A stretch of DNA of 64,000 nucleotides from Anthoceros angustus (taxonomy: Eukaryota; Streptophyta; Anthocerotopsida; Anthocerotales; Anthocerotaceae), in NCBI GenBank assembly GCA_010909165.1, contig VJWM01000068.1, positions 868,001 to 932,000 of the forward strand, given 5' to 3'. The notes below the pieces were generated by a model that ran no database searches, was not told the origin of the DNA, and worked only from the letters and a program-made list of their open reading frames with translations. Positions 52,901-64,000 of the stretch are shown here, piece after piece. The translations under genes were made by a program, and so were the position numbers. Numbering within the stretch: position 1 is the first letter of the stretch; every line of letters begins with the position of its first letter.

Positions 52901-55900
52901 ATCCTTCCTATTCTTCCATTCAACATTTATGGTCTTTGACCACTGATCCTCACCCTGGGTGCGTGTCCTCATGGATTGGCTCCTCGCCCTCCTTTTGCTC
53001 TTGCCCTTCCCGGATCTTCTTCCTAATGTGGGGCAAGTACAATTTGCCCTTCCTCTTCTCGGGCACAGTTCCTCTTATCAGTGATCGCGCCTCCTCCGCG
53101 CTTAAGCGCCCTTCTTCCGCCTCCGCTGGCGCTCCTTCTTCGGCACACTAGCGGTGGTGGCGGACTACGGTGGTGACTACCTATGGTAGTCTTTCTTCTT
53201 CTTCTTCTCCATCGGTGATGTCTCTTGGGTTGATCCTCTTGCTCCTTTCCTCATTTGGTTGTCCATACCTATCATGGAGCATTTTCAAAGTCTTCCCCAT
53301 TTCACCGATGTTGTCACTAACTCTCGGGCCCTTTTGCGTTGGTCTCCTCTCTTCAGCTCCTCTCTCTTCGTGGGGTGAGAACTTCACCCCTCCCCTTCCT
53401 CGTGGATCGCTCCTGATCTCCTCGGTGGGTTGTTTCTCCCACCTCGCCTTCTTCTCCGGTATGCTCTGGACCCCGGCTCCTTCATTCACAGGCCGGGCCC
53501 GACTCCTCAGCAGGCTCCTGCCGGTGCCCTACCCGTAGTCAGCGGACTACGGCGTGTGGCTACCTACGGTGCAGCGGACTACGTGGTGGTGGTCACCTGT
53601 GGTAGGGTGACCCCTGAGGCGGGCTGTCCCCCTCCTTGCTCCGCCATCTTCTCCGCTCCGCTCCTCCTCCTGTCTCCTCGGACTCCTCGGAGTCCATGTC
53701 GCTCGTGGCCTCATCAAAATCGGAGGCCTCGCACTGCTGCTCCTTCTGTCATCATCATGAGGACCCAATGTCCTCCTCTTGTGGCCAATAAGACTTCATT
53801 GTTGGCCTTCAAAATCTGTTGTGGAGGTGAGCCCCCAAGCTGTAATCGCATTTGGAGATCATCAATCTCAGTGGGCCACTCTCCATCCTCACACCTACTC
53901 TTGTAGGCATCTCTTGATGGTCAATTCCCCACCTTCACATGGAGGTTCACGTTCTCCTCCTACTTCTCTTTGGTTGGCCATCTTTGCAGGGCATAATCTT
54001 AAAATCTTCTTCCTTACCACTAGCATCACGTACCACCTTCTTGTGGTGCTCCTCCTCTGGGACCTCTTCCTCTCCAAGTCCCCTGTTGAGCAAGCCCTTC
54101 CCTCGCTTGAGCATTCTTCTCGCTCCACAATTCTTGGTCTTGCGACTCGCTCACGCTTCTCCTCAAATGTCGGGTCCCAATTCTTCTTCCATGTCCCGGA
54201 TTTTGATGGCTTGGGTAGCCATCACAGCTCTGTCGTCCATTTTGGACACCTTCTCCTTCCTAGAGCCTCGTTTTGCCCTTCGCTCTTGCTCTAATTGGGC
54301 AAAATGCTCTTCATATACATCTCCATGAGTCTTTTTGGTGGTTGCGACTCTCTCCTCCGTTTGAGCCAACCTTCCCTCCAAGACCTTTTCCCTTGTTGGT
54401 CTATAAGATCGCGGAGCTTCTCCATAGCCTTCTCCAACTTGGCTGCCTTCTCATCGGACTCCATGGCCCATTGCCACTTGGTCCTGCCCTCCTCTCAGTC
54501 ATCTCTTGGGCCTTGTCTTCCTCTGGCATGCCACAGGAGGGTTCTAGCCCCTTCAAAATCTACACGGTGAGTGCTTCACAAGCACTCGGCCAAATCTCAG
54601 GGGCCATTGCCTGGCCGGCTTCTTCTGAAATCTCAGCTCCTTGCACTCCTCGGGCCATCAGCGGCGTGGTCCCTCACGTCGTATGCTCTTCCTCCTAGCG
54701 GGTGGGGCAGGCGCCGCTGCAGCGCCTCCTTCCTTCCCCCTACTGCGTGGCGCCTCTGGCGTGGGGTGCACCTCCCGGTGGTGCTCCCCAGCGGTGAGTC
54801 GCTACCTACCTGGTGGTGGTGGCGCCTACTGCAGTGAGTGCCTCCAGGGGTAGGTGCGTGCCTCTTCCTAGGCACCCAAAATGGTGGGGACTCCTCCCAC
54901 CCTTGGGGTTATCACCTCTGGTAGTCCTCCTCTCGCACTACCATGGCCTTCCTCGGCGGATCTCCTCTCCTTCCCTTGCTCTTGTGGGGAAAGGCCTCCT
55001 CCGCAACCTTGTTGCCTCTACTTCCTCCGCCCTTGGTCCTGTGCTTGTGGAGTCGGCCTCCCATGGTCTTCCTTAGGCAAAGGCAAAGGCTCTAAACTAG
55101 TGGGTGGATTATCTCAAGGATGCCAAGCATCCTCAAGCTCCCTTGGTGAGAGCCTCTCTCCCACAAATGCACCAAATAGGTGCTAAGATGAGGCCTTGGC
55201 CTTCCTCATCCACGAATTTGGCCTAAGGAGCTTCTCACATGGTGTATAGGCCTCATACATAATGGTGCCCCAATCGGCTTGGCTCCTCAAAATCTTCCAC
55301 AAAATTGAAGGAAGTTGGTGCGAAATAAGAAGTCCGCTGATAATTCACCAACCCCAACACAATCTTTGCAGCCTCCACTTGACTCCTTGATGCTTCGTCT
55401 TCCACCATTCTTGGCGTGGGCCTTCACTCCTCCATCCATCATGTGGACTTCTGGAATCTGAGAGGGCAATCCTCTTCCCTCCATTTGTCCTCTCGAGAAG
55501 AGCAATGCCTGAGCTCTCCTCCTCCGGCCTTCCATACACTTGCCTAATGCTTGGGTCCGGTGACGGAGGATCGGTCAAACCCCTCTCCGAGGCGGCAAGG
55601 CGCCGATTGATGGAGGTTGATATAACACTCCTCAATGAATTCCAAATTGGTGTAGGCCCATTGGCGGCCATACACCCATCCCAATTGGATGTTATCTTCC
55701 TCTGCCCAGAAATCCACCAAATCCCTGGGATTGAGCTGCCCTGCAAAGCACGTAAATTGGGGCATCACAACTTCATCTCCCCCTGGTGGCGCAGCCTCCG
55801 CTGCTGGCTTCTTCCCTTTTCTTCCTCGCGAGGAGGAACCCTTGGCATGCGGTTCCTTCCCCTTGCCCTTTCCTGCTCGAGGCATGGCTCCTTTCCACTC

Positions 55901-55903
55901 CAA
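52901..55903 (-). mobile_element. Decayed mobile-element-like protein gene (copy 1)
   Basis: Minus-strand remnants read in order from 55903. First comes a basic Lys/Gly/Ala-rich N-terminus. Next is a globular block (TCFAGQLNPRDLVDFWAEED, then QLGWVYGRQWAYTNLEFIEE) that runs open to about 55544. After a frameshift, GRPEEE-type sequence continues in other frames. Further on, charged Glu/Arg-rich coiled-coil-like fragments lie near 54381-54163, 54128-53895 and 53489-53181. The organisation (basic start, globular N-LxFIEEC-VYGR block, acidic coiled coil) recurs in the copies at 59-64 kb. It resembles the gag-like or plant-transposon proteins that fill repeat regions, but no reverse transcriptase, integrase or transposase motif was found. 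Every frame is interrupted, so it is non-functional as given. Confidence 0.55.
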
Positions 55904-55999
55904 GTGCTTCTAGGGGACTAAATTACTTCCCAATTTCAAGAGTTGGCAATTCCCAGAGCTTCCCTTCTAGGTTCTCACCCCCGTGCCACTGACAACAAA

Positions 56000-58430
56000 G
56001 CCCAACCTAAGACACAAGTGCACGTTAGTCCTCGTCGAACACCCGTTTGTTCGTAATTACTTCCGCTCCTCTTCCCCAGAAGCCGGGCCTTGCTTCGCAA
56101 AATGTCCGATGCCCCTCATAATGTCGTCACTCTCGATGTTGGCTGCGTCACCCCAACTGTGCTTCTCACAGCGTGGTTCCACTGCGTGGTGTCAAGCTCC
56201 TTTACGCTCCACGACCTTCGGCGTTTTCCTCCTGCGCTCCTTCTCCTTCTAGCTTCGAGCTCAGACCGCAGATAGGGTTCCTCCTTCTGCCTCAAACATG
56301 TGCCTAGCTCCCTTTTGCGCCCAATTCGACCGCGGCGGCATTGGCGAGGGCAATGGCAGCTTTCCTCTCCTCTCCTCTTACGTTCCGACTCAGTCTGACG
56401 AAGTGAAGAACGTGTAGACTCTGGACTTCCTTGGGGTTAGGAAATAAGTGGGGTTTTGTTTTTCGTGTAGGTCGAATAGTAAAATAAGGCGGAAAGGGAG
56501 GAATAAGCACGGATGGTGCTCCTGACTGGAGTATACTCCGGACTGGAGTGGGTAACCCGACCCTGGTCCACTATGATGTCACAGCGACCGGTAGCAGGAT
56601 AAGTCAGGACACCACTGGTCAAAAGCAGGATAAGTATGCTGCAGTAATTTAGAAGTTGAGTCGTGAGGACGAATCGGCGCCACGTGGGCGGCCCGGGTGG
56701 AGGTCGGGCATGCGGCCAGACTGGGAGCCTTGCCAGTGGGCCGTTAGGCAGTATTCCGCGGAGCGGCGGCATAAGGCCAGTACAGCGGCGAAGGTGGCAA
56801 GTTGGTGCACTTCAGCGACGAGGAAGAGGCACCCTCCCGCCAGTTACTTCCTAACGCGCGGGAGAGGCCTCTGCGCGACCTTGAGATCTGCTTTCTTGGC
56901 TCCGCAACCCAGCTCAGCCTATCTCTTTGAACGCCAGCTCGGCTCACCGCTGAGGTTGAAGCGGCGAATGCGGCGGAAGAGGGCGATCGTGCAGGTCCCT
57001 GTCGGCAATACGTCGACGAAAGGAGAAGAAGGCGATGGGACCCAAAAAGGCTGCGGAGTATGGGAGCCATGGAACTGGTAAGAGCGCAACATTGTAACTC
57101 GGCGCATTATCCGGACTTTGGGCCATGGCCGAGGAGGCGGGAGGATTAGTCGAAGAATGGCATAGGCGTGTTCCAGCCGTATGGACGTTTGTGATGTCAC
57201 TGATCCCGGGAGTTCGCCGGGAAGATGCTGGCAGCGCCAACAAGGAGTTAGTCCCAGAACCTCGGGAGGATCCCGGAGATGGACCTTGGAGGTCACGAGG
57301 CGCTTACAACCGCCAACGGAGGAGGTTGGGCGTGAGTCGAGCCCCTCAAGGCGTAGGGAAAGATAGAGGCGGCGGCGTCTTTGAACGCAATGGACAACCA
57401 ACGGTGGTTGATATCGGACTGATGTATGGGTGAGGCGTAGCCGAATCATTGTCCATCGGAACTTGCTCACCAAGGTGGATCACCTTAGTGATAATTCTTG
57501 GTGTTCTGCATGCGCTGTGAGCGGGCAAGAGGGCTGACCGGGAAGGATCATCTTCGCGGGTTCAGCCTGTGAGGCCTGTCGGTGAGGCGAAGCCACCGCT
57601 GTAGGACTATCCCATACACCGATCCATGTGGGGGATTACTGAACTCGAAGGATGGGGAGGTAGGCGGGCGCTCGGAAGGGGTTGGCGCCCATCAAGGAGA
57701 GCGGGCAAAGCGCTTGAGGTAGAGGCCCGACCCACGTGAGTGTAACCTTGTGTCTAGGGACACCGTGAGGTCTACATTCACCCTCAATGTCGTTGTAGGC
57801 CTAGGATTCGGCCCCAAGGGAATGGTTTGTGCCAAGAGACGCTAACTTCTATCACCACCGACCTTTGCCTAAGTCGTGCTCACCGCTATCACTCTTACCT
57901 ATCTACTCAACTACTACTACCTTCCGACTTGTCCAACGACCGCAAATCCCATTTCACGACCGCAAATCTCATTCCACAACCGGGTAGTTACGACTCACCG
58001 AGGTGGGTCCCACCAAACCCTAGCAACTCATCTCGGCGCCATGGGATCCCTAGCACGGCACACTGTGCTCACAGATCGGACTTTATTTGGCACTCCACAC
58101 TTCATGCACCCACCAATTCCTAGAGACCAAAGTTCCTAGGATACCCGCGCTCACACACACACACACACACACACACACAGGCGCCACCCCACACGGTTTC
58201 TACTAGAGACTTTGTTTTCCTTGTGCACTTTCCACGCCAAAGACCGGTTTGAGTTCTCAATTCACACAATTCTCCACCGAGGCCGCCTCCACCCGCCACT
58301 TACTCTTCCCACTTACGATCTCACACCTGATCGCTGCATGATTTGATCTCTCCTTCACCCGATCTCTCTCTCTCTCTCCCCTCCCTCAATTCGCCCACAG
58401 TGCTACCAACCATGCACTCACACAATTCGA
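56000..58430. other. Interval with simple repeats and short ORFs
   Basis: No recognised gene. ORFs on both strands near 56650-57480 overlap each other and are GC-biased. A short inverted-looking TACTCCGGACTGGAGT-type motif lies near 56530-56550. A CA microsatellite follows at 58148-58180 and a CT tract at 58364-58380. Probably mobile-element-derived filler. Confidence 0.4.
58148..58180. repeat. CA dinucleotide microsatellite
   Basis: An uninterrupted run of about sixteen CA units in the repeat-rich zone. Confidence 0.9.
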
Positions 58431-59150
58431 TTTGAACACAACTTTCGGTTTAAAGGTGAAGGAGGAAGAACCGGGCGCGAACAGCGCATGCAGCAAGCTG
58501 CACCGCCCCGCCGATCCCTTGGCTTCCTCCTCCGTTGTCGACAAATTGCTCCATCACCTCCTTCCCTCCGTTGCGGAGCAAGCTCTCGACCACTCCTGTG
58601 AGCTGCCTCGCACACCACCTCTCAATCGGACGTCTCCAACCATCCACAGCAGCGTGGGGATCTCAACCGAGTTATCTGTTGTGGTGGGCAAAGTTGCCCC
58701 TCTTATACATCGGCCGGCCGCCTGCTTTCCCATTTCTAGATCCTAAAAAAGGGACGCACCCACAATTCTAAGCGATCTTAGGTCCGGGGCATCCTACCCA
58801 AATTTCATTCCTAGGATGCTACCACCTATTGCCTCGCTATCCGCCCTCCCGACTCGTCACTTTGGCCCTTCGTCCTCCATCGCCGCCACGAGCCCTCCCG
58901 CCACGCCGATCCGACGGGTTTTCCACAGGACTTCCACCTCACCGCCACTGGACGCCTAATTGAGGGCATACCGCCCGGAGCTTCCGCCTCCGGGCCTATT
59001 GCCGAGGATTACCACGGTTCCTCATCCACCCAAGCTCGGACCTCCTCTTCACTCAACTCCTCCAAGGTCGCCTCCGCATAATAGGGGCCAATCCCCACAC
59101 TGGCGCAATGGTAGAAGTATGCACTTGGTCCTCACTTGAGGTGGTAGGAC

Positions 59151-60680
59151 CCGATCCTCCTATTTCCACACGCACATGGGCGGTGAAGTTAAGCACGCGT
59201 TCCCCATTCACATATAGACCGTGCACGAAGTTTCCTCATCCATGTGCCGCAACATAATAGGACCTCTCAGTGAGGTGCTTACCCCCTCCTCCGTAGACTA
59301 CACCGTTGCTGGTCCATGTCCTCGCGGTGCCGCGCCGCCCCCATTGCCGCCCGCCACTACCACTGTAGTGGTCTCCACGACCGTCGTTGGTCCGGCCGTG
59401 GTAGGTGTTTGACTACCTTGGCTGCTTGTCCTTCCCTCGATAGTGCCTTCCACTACCCCCGGCCGTAGTCCTGCCACCTCGCTTCCCCTTCTCTTTTCTG
59501 GTTCGCCACGTGCCTCATCCTGCTCCTGCTTATACTGCTCCGCCAGCTTATGGACCTTCTCCACCGAGGCCGCCTCGCCTCCGGGCTCGCAACAACTCTC
59601 CCTGCATCTCTGGTTTGACTCGTGGGCATCCTTGATTTGAGCCATGGCGCTTCCTGACTCGTCATGGCTGCGGCTTCTCACAGGCCTGCACAAATCCTCC
59701 TCAAGCTTGATCTTATCTCCTCTAAGGCCCGCTTGTCTTCCTCCAGCTTGCTTGGCTTCTCCTTCCCAAACCCGGCCTTCACCACTTCCTCCGCCGCCTT
59801 GCACCGAGCCATGTGAGAGCCAAGGCCGCTTGGTCCAACAACCGCTTGGGCCCGGATCATCGATGTCGTCGGCTCACCAATTCCACTGCGGCGGCCCGTG
59901 CGGGCGCCATCCCTCCTATTTCCACACATGGGCGGTGAAGTTAAGCAGTTCCCCATTCACATATAGACCCGAGCACGTAAGTTTCCTCATCCATGTGCCG
60001 CAACCTAATAGGACCTCCTGCTGTAGCTGAGGTGCTTACCCCCTCCTCCCGTAGACTACACCTGGTTGCCTGGTCCATGTCCTCGCGGGGTGCCGCGTCG
60101 CGTCCTGTCGCCCCGTCCATTGCCGCTTCCGCTACCACGGTAGTGGTCTCCACGACCGTCGTTGGTCCAGCAGCCGTGGTAGGTGTTTCAGCTACCTTGG
60201 CTGCTGTCCTTCCCTCCGGTAGTGCCTTCCACTACCCCGGTCGTAGTCCTGCCACCTCGCTTCCCCTTCTCTTTTCTGGTTCGGCCACGTGCCTCATCCG
60301 TTCCGTTTATCGTTCGCCGACATGGACCTTCTCCACGAGGCCGCCTCCGCTCTGGGCTCAACAACTCTCCACTGCATCTCTGGTTTGACTCGTGGGCATC
60401 CTTGATTTGAGCCATGGCGCTTCCTGACTCGTCATGGCTGCGGCTTCTCACAGGCCTGCACAAATCCTCCTGAAGCTTGATTCTTATCTCCTCTAAGGCC
60501 CGCTTGTCTTCCTCCGGTTGCTTGTTGGGCTTCTCCTTAAATCAAACTGGCCTTCACCACTTCCTCCCGCCCTTGCACCGAGCCATGTGAGCCAAGGCCG
60601 CTTGGTCCAACAAATCTTGGGCCCGGATCATCGATGTCGTCGGCTCACAATTCCACATTGCGGCCCGTGCAGACGCCATC
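59151..60680 (-). repeat. Tandem duplication of about 760 bp in element-derived coding sequence
   Basis: The segment from about 59151 to 59910 recurs at about 59911 to 60680. Shared landmarks are CATGTGCCGCAAC (59239 and 59993), CATGTCCTCGCGG and CCTTGCACCGAGCCATGTGA. On the minus strand both copies encode the same coiled-coil-like stretch (AMAQIKDAHESNQRC, then a Lys/Glu/Arg-rich run) and a Thr/Val/Gly-rich tail. Copies differ by many small indels, so reading frames differ between them. Confidence 0.8.
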
Positions 60681-60747
60681 CCTGTCGAGCACCTTCCTTC
60701 CCAACAAAGTGCGCACCACCACCCGGCTGGCCCACCTCTGCTGCTGG

Positions 60748-62266
60748 AGTCCCTTGAAAATCTCTTCCCATGCCGAGGAGGGTCCGCTCGAGGTCGCCCT
60801 AATTCCTCTGGCCGGCTCATCATCATCGCATCCAGTCGGCAAAATTTTCTTCCTCGGACCGCGCCTCTTCCTCCGCCACCTCGCCCGCCGCTTTCATTTT
60901 CTTTGCTTTTTCCTGTAGCGCGCACCCGCTGACCAGGACGCGTCCACCTTCACTTTTTTTTGGGACCGTCTGCTCCGGTCTTCCTCTTCTTCTTGGTAGA
61001 AATTTCCTTCTCTTCCTCGAACCGCCTGCCGCCATGGACTCCCACCGTCCGATTCCTCCTCAATTTCCTCCTTAGGCTCCTCCGCTTCCACTTCACCTCG
61101 ACGGCTTCCACATATGAAGGAGGCCACAATTTCTACCTCTGGCGGGCAATTAGCATGCGCATAAAGATGAACTAGGAATGGTGAAATTAGAGAGGGCCGG
61201 GGTAGGAGAAATCGATTCAACCTTTCTTCACTCAACTTCTCAAGAGGATTCGTCCCCCGATTTTCCTTGACAACTTCATGGAGGAACAACAAGTGGTCGG
61301 ACAAATAATCCTCGCTTCAGTGTCAGAAAGGAGAAGCCATCCGCTGCACTCCATTAACTGGCTGCTACACCGCCCAACCATTGGGTTCCGGATTCGCCCG
61401 CCTTCACTGGCGGCGGGCCGGCCGTGCTCCTTTTCCGAGAAGGTTCCATCACCAAACCCCCTGCCTCCTCCTTGCTGCGCCCATACACTTCCCTAACCAA
61501 TGCCAGGTCCCAATCCTGAGGTTTTGCTCTAATTCCCTCGCCCGGTTGCTTGTCTTTTAGGTGGCGAGCGCACTCCTGCACCAGTCCCGAATTCGCGTAA
61601 TTCCACCGCTTCTCCATGAAGCCCAGCCCGAGCTCCTTCACCAGGCCCCCAGCTCGGACTTTCCAATGGTCCATGTTTGGCCATTGGGCAAGCGCAATCT
61701 CAGCTGTGGCTTTGGGCGCCATCCTTCCGCAGTAGTCCCCCTGGTCTCGCGCCTCAGACGGGTGCCACCTCGCCGCGAATTTCCTGGCAAGGTCAGCTTC
61801 CAGGGTTCCTACCTCCTCCGCAAGCCGCGCCGCCGCAGCGCCGCCTTCCTTCCACAGCGGGGGTTGCGACTTCACTGGTGAGGGTTCGAGGCGGCCCTCC
61901 ACCACGATCGCGCCCTCTCGCTCTCCGACTGATCACGGTCCGCCTCTCGAATGCAGCTCCTCGACGACCTCACGCTCCAGCCGCCGTTGCGCTCCACTCC
62001 TCACTGCCGCCTCCGCCTCCGCTTGAACGCCTCGTCACCCTACCGGTTTCCTTAGGGTTAAGTTTGGCCTCCACTACCGGTTGTCTTCTCGACCGCCCAT
62101 GCCCACCCACAACCCCATACTCATTCAACTCACTGCGGGTCGACCCTAACTTAGGAGACAACCCCAAATAACCACCCCTACCCGCATATATAGACCTTGT
62201 AGTGGATATCGAGGTCCATGGGCCAAGGAACACCGAGTTTTGACCATTTATTATCTAACCTAGGCA
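60748..62266 (-). mobile_element. Decayed mobile-element-like protein gene (copy 2)
   Basis: Minus-strand reading begins near 61905 with a Pro/Ala-rich start. A globular block follows (WPNMDHWKVRAGGLVKELG, FMEKRWNYANSGLVQECARH, LVREVYGRSKEE) that parallels the VYGR block of the copy near 55.7 kb. After a break come HLLFLHEVVKENRGTNPLEK, RFLLPRPSLISPFLVHLYAH and an acidic, Lys-rich tail down to about 60823. The region 62043-62266, upstream of the ORF, is non-coding and includes a TATATA stretch at 62187-62192, a possible core promoter on this strand. Frames are interrupted. Classification is inference: no catalytic domain is visible. Confidence 0.55.
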
Positions 62267-62518
62267 AAAACAAAAAAGAACTCCATAGGCCAAGGACATT
62301 TTACTATGAATATCCCCAACTACCGTCAATCGACTTATTTTCACACCACTCTCAAAGAAAAACAAAAAATTCACTTGGGCACATTTTAACAGGGTTCGAG
62401 ACTAGATCGTTTAGGTAGACCCCTAGGGCCAAGCAGGTCAGGGAGGAGGCGGGAAGGATACCGGACTCCATACGTCTGAACGGACCCTCACCAATTGCGT
62501 CCACCTCATTGCCGGTGG

Positions 62519-64000
62519 AGTCCCTTGAAAATCTCTTCCCATCTTTGAGGAGGGTCCGCTCGAGGTCACCTAATTCCTCTGGGTGGCTCATCATCATCAG
62601 TCGGCAAAATTTTCTTCCTCGGACGCGCCTCTTCCTCCGCCACCTCGATCGTTTGGCTTTCATTTTCTTTGCTTTTTTCTGTGTGGCGGCACGCCGACAG
62701 TGTGTGGCGTCCACCTTCACTTTTTTTTGGGACCGTCTGCCACTCCGGTCTTCCTCTTCTTCTTGGTAGAAATTTCCTTCTCTTCCTCGGGGCCTGCCAT
62801 GGACTCCCGGTGTCAGATTCCTCCTCAATTTCCTCCTTAGGCTCCTCCGCTTTCCACTTCCTCCACAGGCTTCCACATATGAAGGAGGCCACAATTTCTA
62901 CCTCTGGCGGGCAATTAGCATGCGCATAAAGATGAACTAGGAATGGTGAAATTAGAGAGGGCCGGGGTAGGAGAAATCGATTCAACCTTTCTTCACTCAA
63001 CTTCTCGAGGATTCGTCCCGATCGATTTTCGCCCGCCAACTTCATGGAGGAACAACGGAGTGGTCGGACAAATAATCCACTTCTTGTCTTTGTAGGGCGG
63101 AGAAGCCATCTGGCGGACCCATTAAGCATCTTTGTTGCCAATTCTCGCGTCGACCAACCATTGGGTTCCGGATTCGCCCGCCTTCACGGGCTGCTTCTTC
63201 TTCTTTGCTCCTTTTAGAAGGTTCCATCACCAAACCCCTGCCTCCTCCTTGCTGCGCCCATACACTTCCCTAACCAATGCGGTCCCAATCACGAGGTTTT
63301 GCTCTAATTCCCTCGCGGTTGCTTGTCTTTTAGGTGGCGGCGCACTCCTGCACATCCCGGTCGTGTAATTCCACCGCTTCTCCATGAAACCCGAGCTCCT
63401 TCACGGCTCGGACTTTCCAATGGTCCATGTTTGGCCATTGGGCAAGCGATCTCGGTGTGGCTTTGGGCGCCATCCTTCCATGATAGTCCCCGGTCTCGCG
63501 CCTCGGGGCCGGGTGCCACCTCGCCAATTTCTGGCAAGGTCGGACTTCGAGTTCCTACCTCCTCCATGCCGCGCCCGCGGCTCGCCTTCCTTCCACAGTT
63601 GCGACTTCAGGTGAGGGTTGGCGGCCCTCCACCACGATCGCGCCTCTCGCTCTCCGGCGATCACGGTCCGCCTCTCGAATCGGCTCCTCGGCGACCTCAC
63701 GCTCCGGCCCGTTGCGCTCCACTCCTCACCTCGCTCCGGCCCGGTTGCGCTCCGCCGTTTGAGCAGCTCTGGTCACCCGGTTTCCTTAGGGTTAAGTTTG
63801 GCCTCCACTACCGGTTGTCTTCTCGACCGCCCATGCCCATCCACAACCCCATACTCATTCAACTCACTGCGGGTCGACCCTAACTTAGGAGACAACCCCA
63901 AATAACCACCCCTACCCGCATATATAGACCTTGTAGTGGATATCGAGGTCCATGGGCCAAGGAACACCGAGTTTTGACCATTTATTATCTAACCTAGGCA
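62519..64000 (-). mobile_element. Decayed mobile-element-like protein gene (copy 3), cut by the right edge
   Basis: Head-to-tail repeat of copy 2, offset by about 1771 bp at its left end and 1734 bp at its right end. The same protein blocks are visible: RFLLPRPSLISPFLVHLYAH at about 62970, WPNMDHWKVRA at about 63430, and the acidic Lys-rich tail at about 62780. The leader with its TATATA stretch (about 63920-63926) is nearly identical to that of copy 2, while the coding part is interrupted by many deletions. The leader continues off the right edge. Confidence 0.6.

Noticed and set aside
56919..57473. Minus-strand ORF of 184 codons, with an overlapping plus-strand ORF
   Set aside because: Both strands are open for similar lengths in GC-rich sequence and neither shows family motifs or conserved splice sites.

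Overview
This window reads as nuclear DNA of a green plant. It carries multi-exon genes with short GT-AG introns (mostly 60-200 bp) whose products are plant families: a homomeric acetyl-CoA carboxylase, an ECA-type calcium pump, two RWP-RK/NIN-like proteins, a class II histone deacetylase and an MTM1-type mitochondrial carrier. The compact introns and mixed GC suggest a seed-free land plant (bryophyte or lycophyte) or a close algal relative. That placement is inference; no organellar or rRNA marker is present.

Layout. 1-1235 (minus): an alpha/beta hydrolase cut by the left edge. 1729-5115 (minus): a 12-exon FAD monooxygenase, divergent from an intronless ISCA2-type Fe-S assembly gene at 5281-5868 (plus) across only 165 bp. 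6263-7589 (plus): an HDA8-like deacetylase, convergent on an MTM1-like carrier at 7729-10011 (minus). 11590-15606 (minus): a SERCA-like ECA calcium ATPase. 19747-22991 and 25080-29131 (both minus): a tandem pair of NIN-like transcription factors. The downstream copy is frameshifted in the genome text and lacks the C-terminal PB1 domain. 30050-32960: a 112-bp minisatellite with higher-order structure. 33.2-37.5 kb: no supportable gene. 37525-47680 (minus): a complete cytosolic-type acetyl-CoA carboxylase. 48.1-64 kb: repeat-rich, with a small unknown gene inside an 816-bp tandem duplication (49.35-51.37 kb) and several decayed, tandemly repeated copies of a mobile-element-like protein gene on the minus strand (52.9-64 kb).

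How the genes relate. There is no operon logic. Three neighbours, the FAD monooxygenase, ISCA2 and MTM1, look mitochondrial, and ISCA2 and MTM1 both bear on mitochondrial iron and redox homeostasis. The FAD monooxygenase and ISCA2 share one short intergenic promoter region. Exon junctions were set by joining protein-family homology across GT/AG sites with reading-phase checks. The totals close in frame for the monooxygenase (717 aa), carrier (395 aa), calcium pump (1055 aa), deacetylase (393 aa) and upstream NLP (1216 aa). No tRNA, rRNA or CRISPR was seen.
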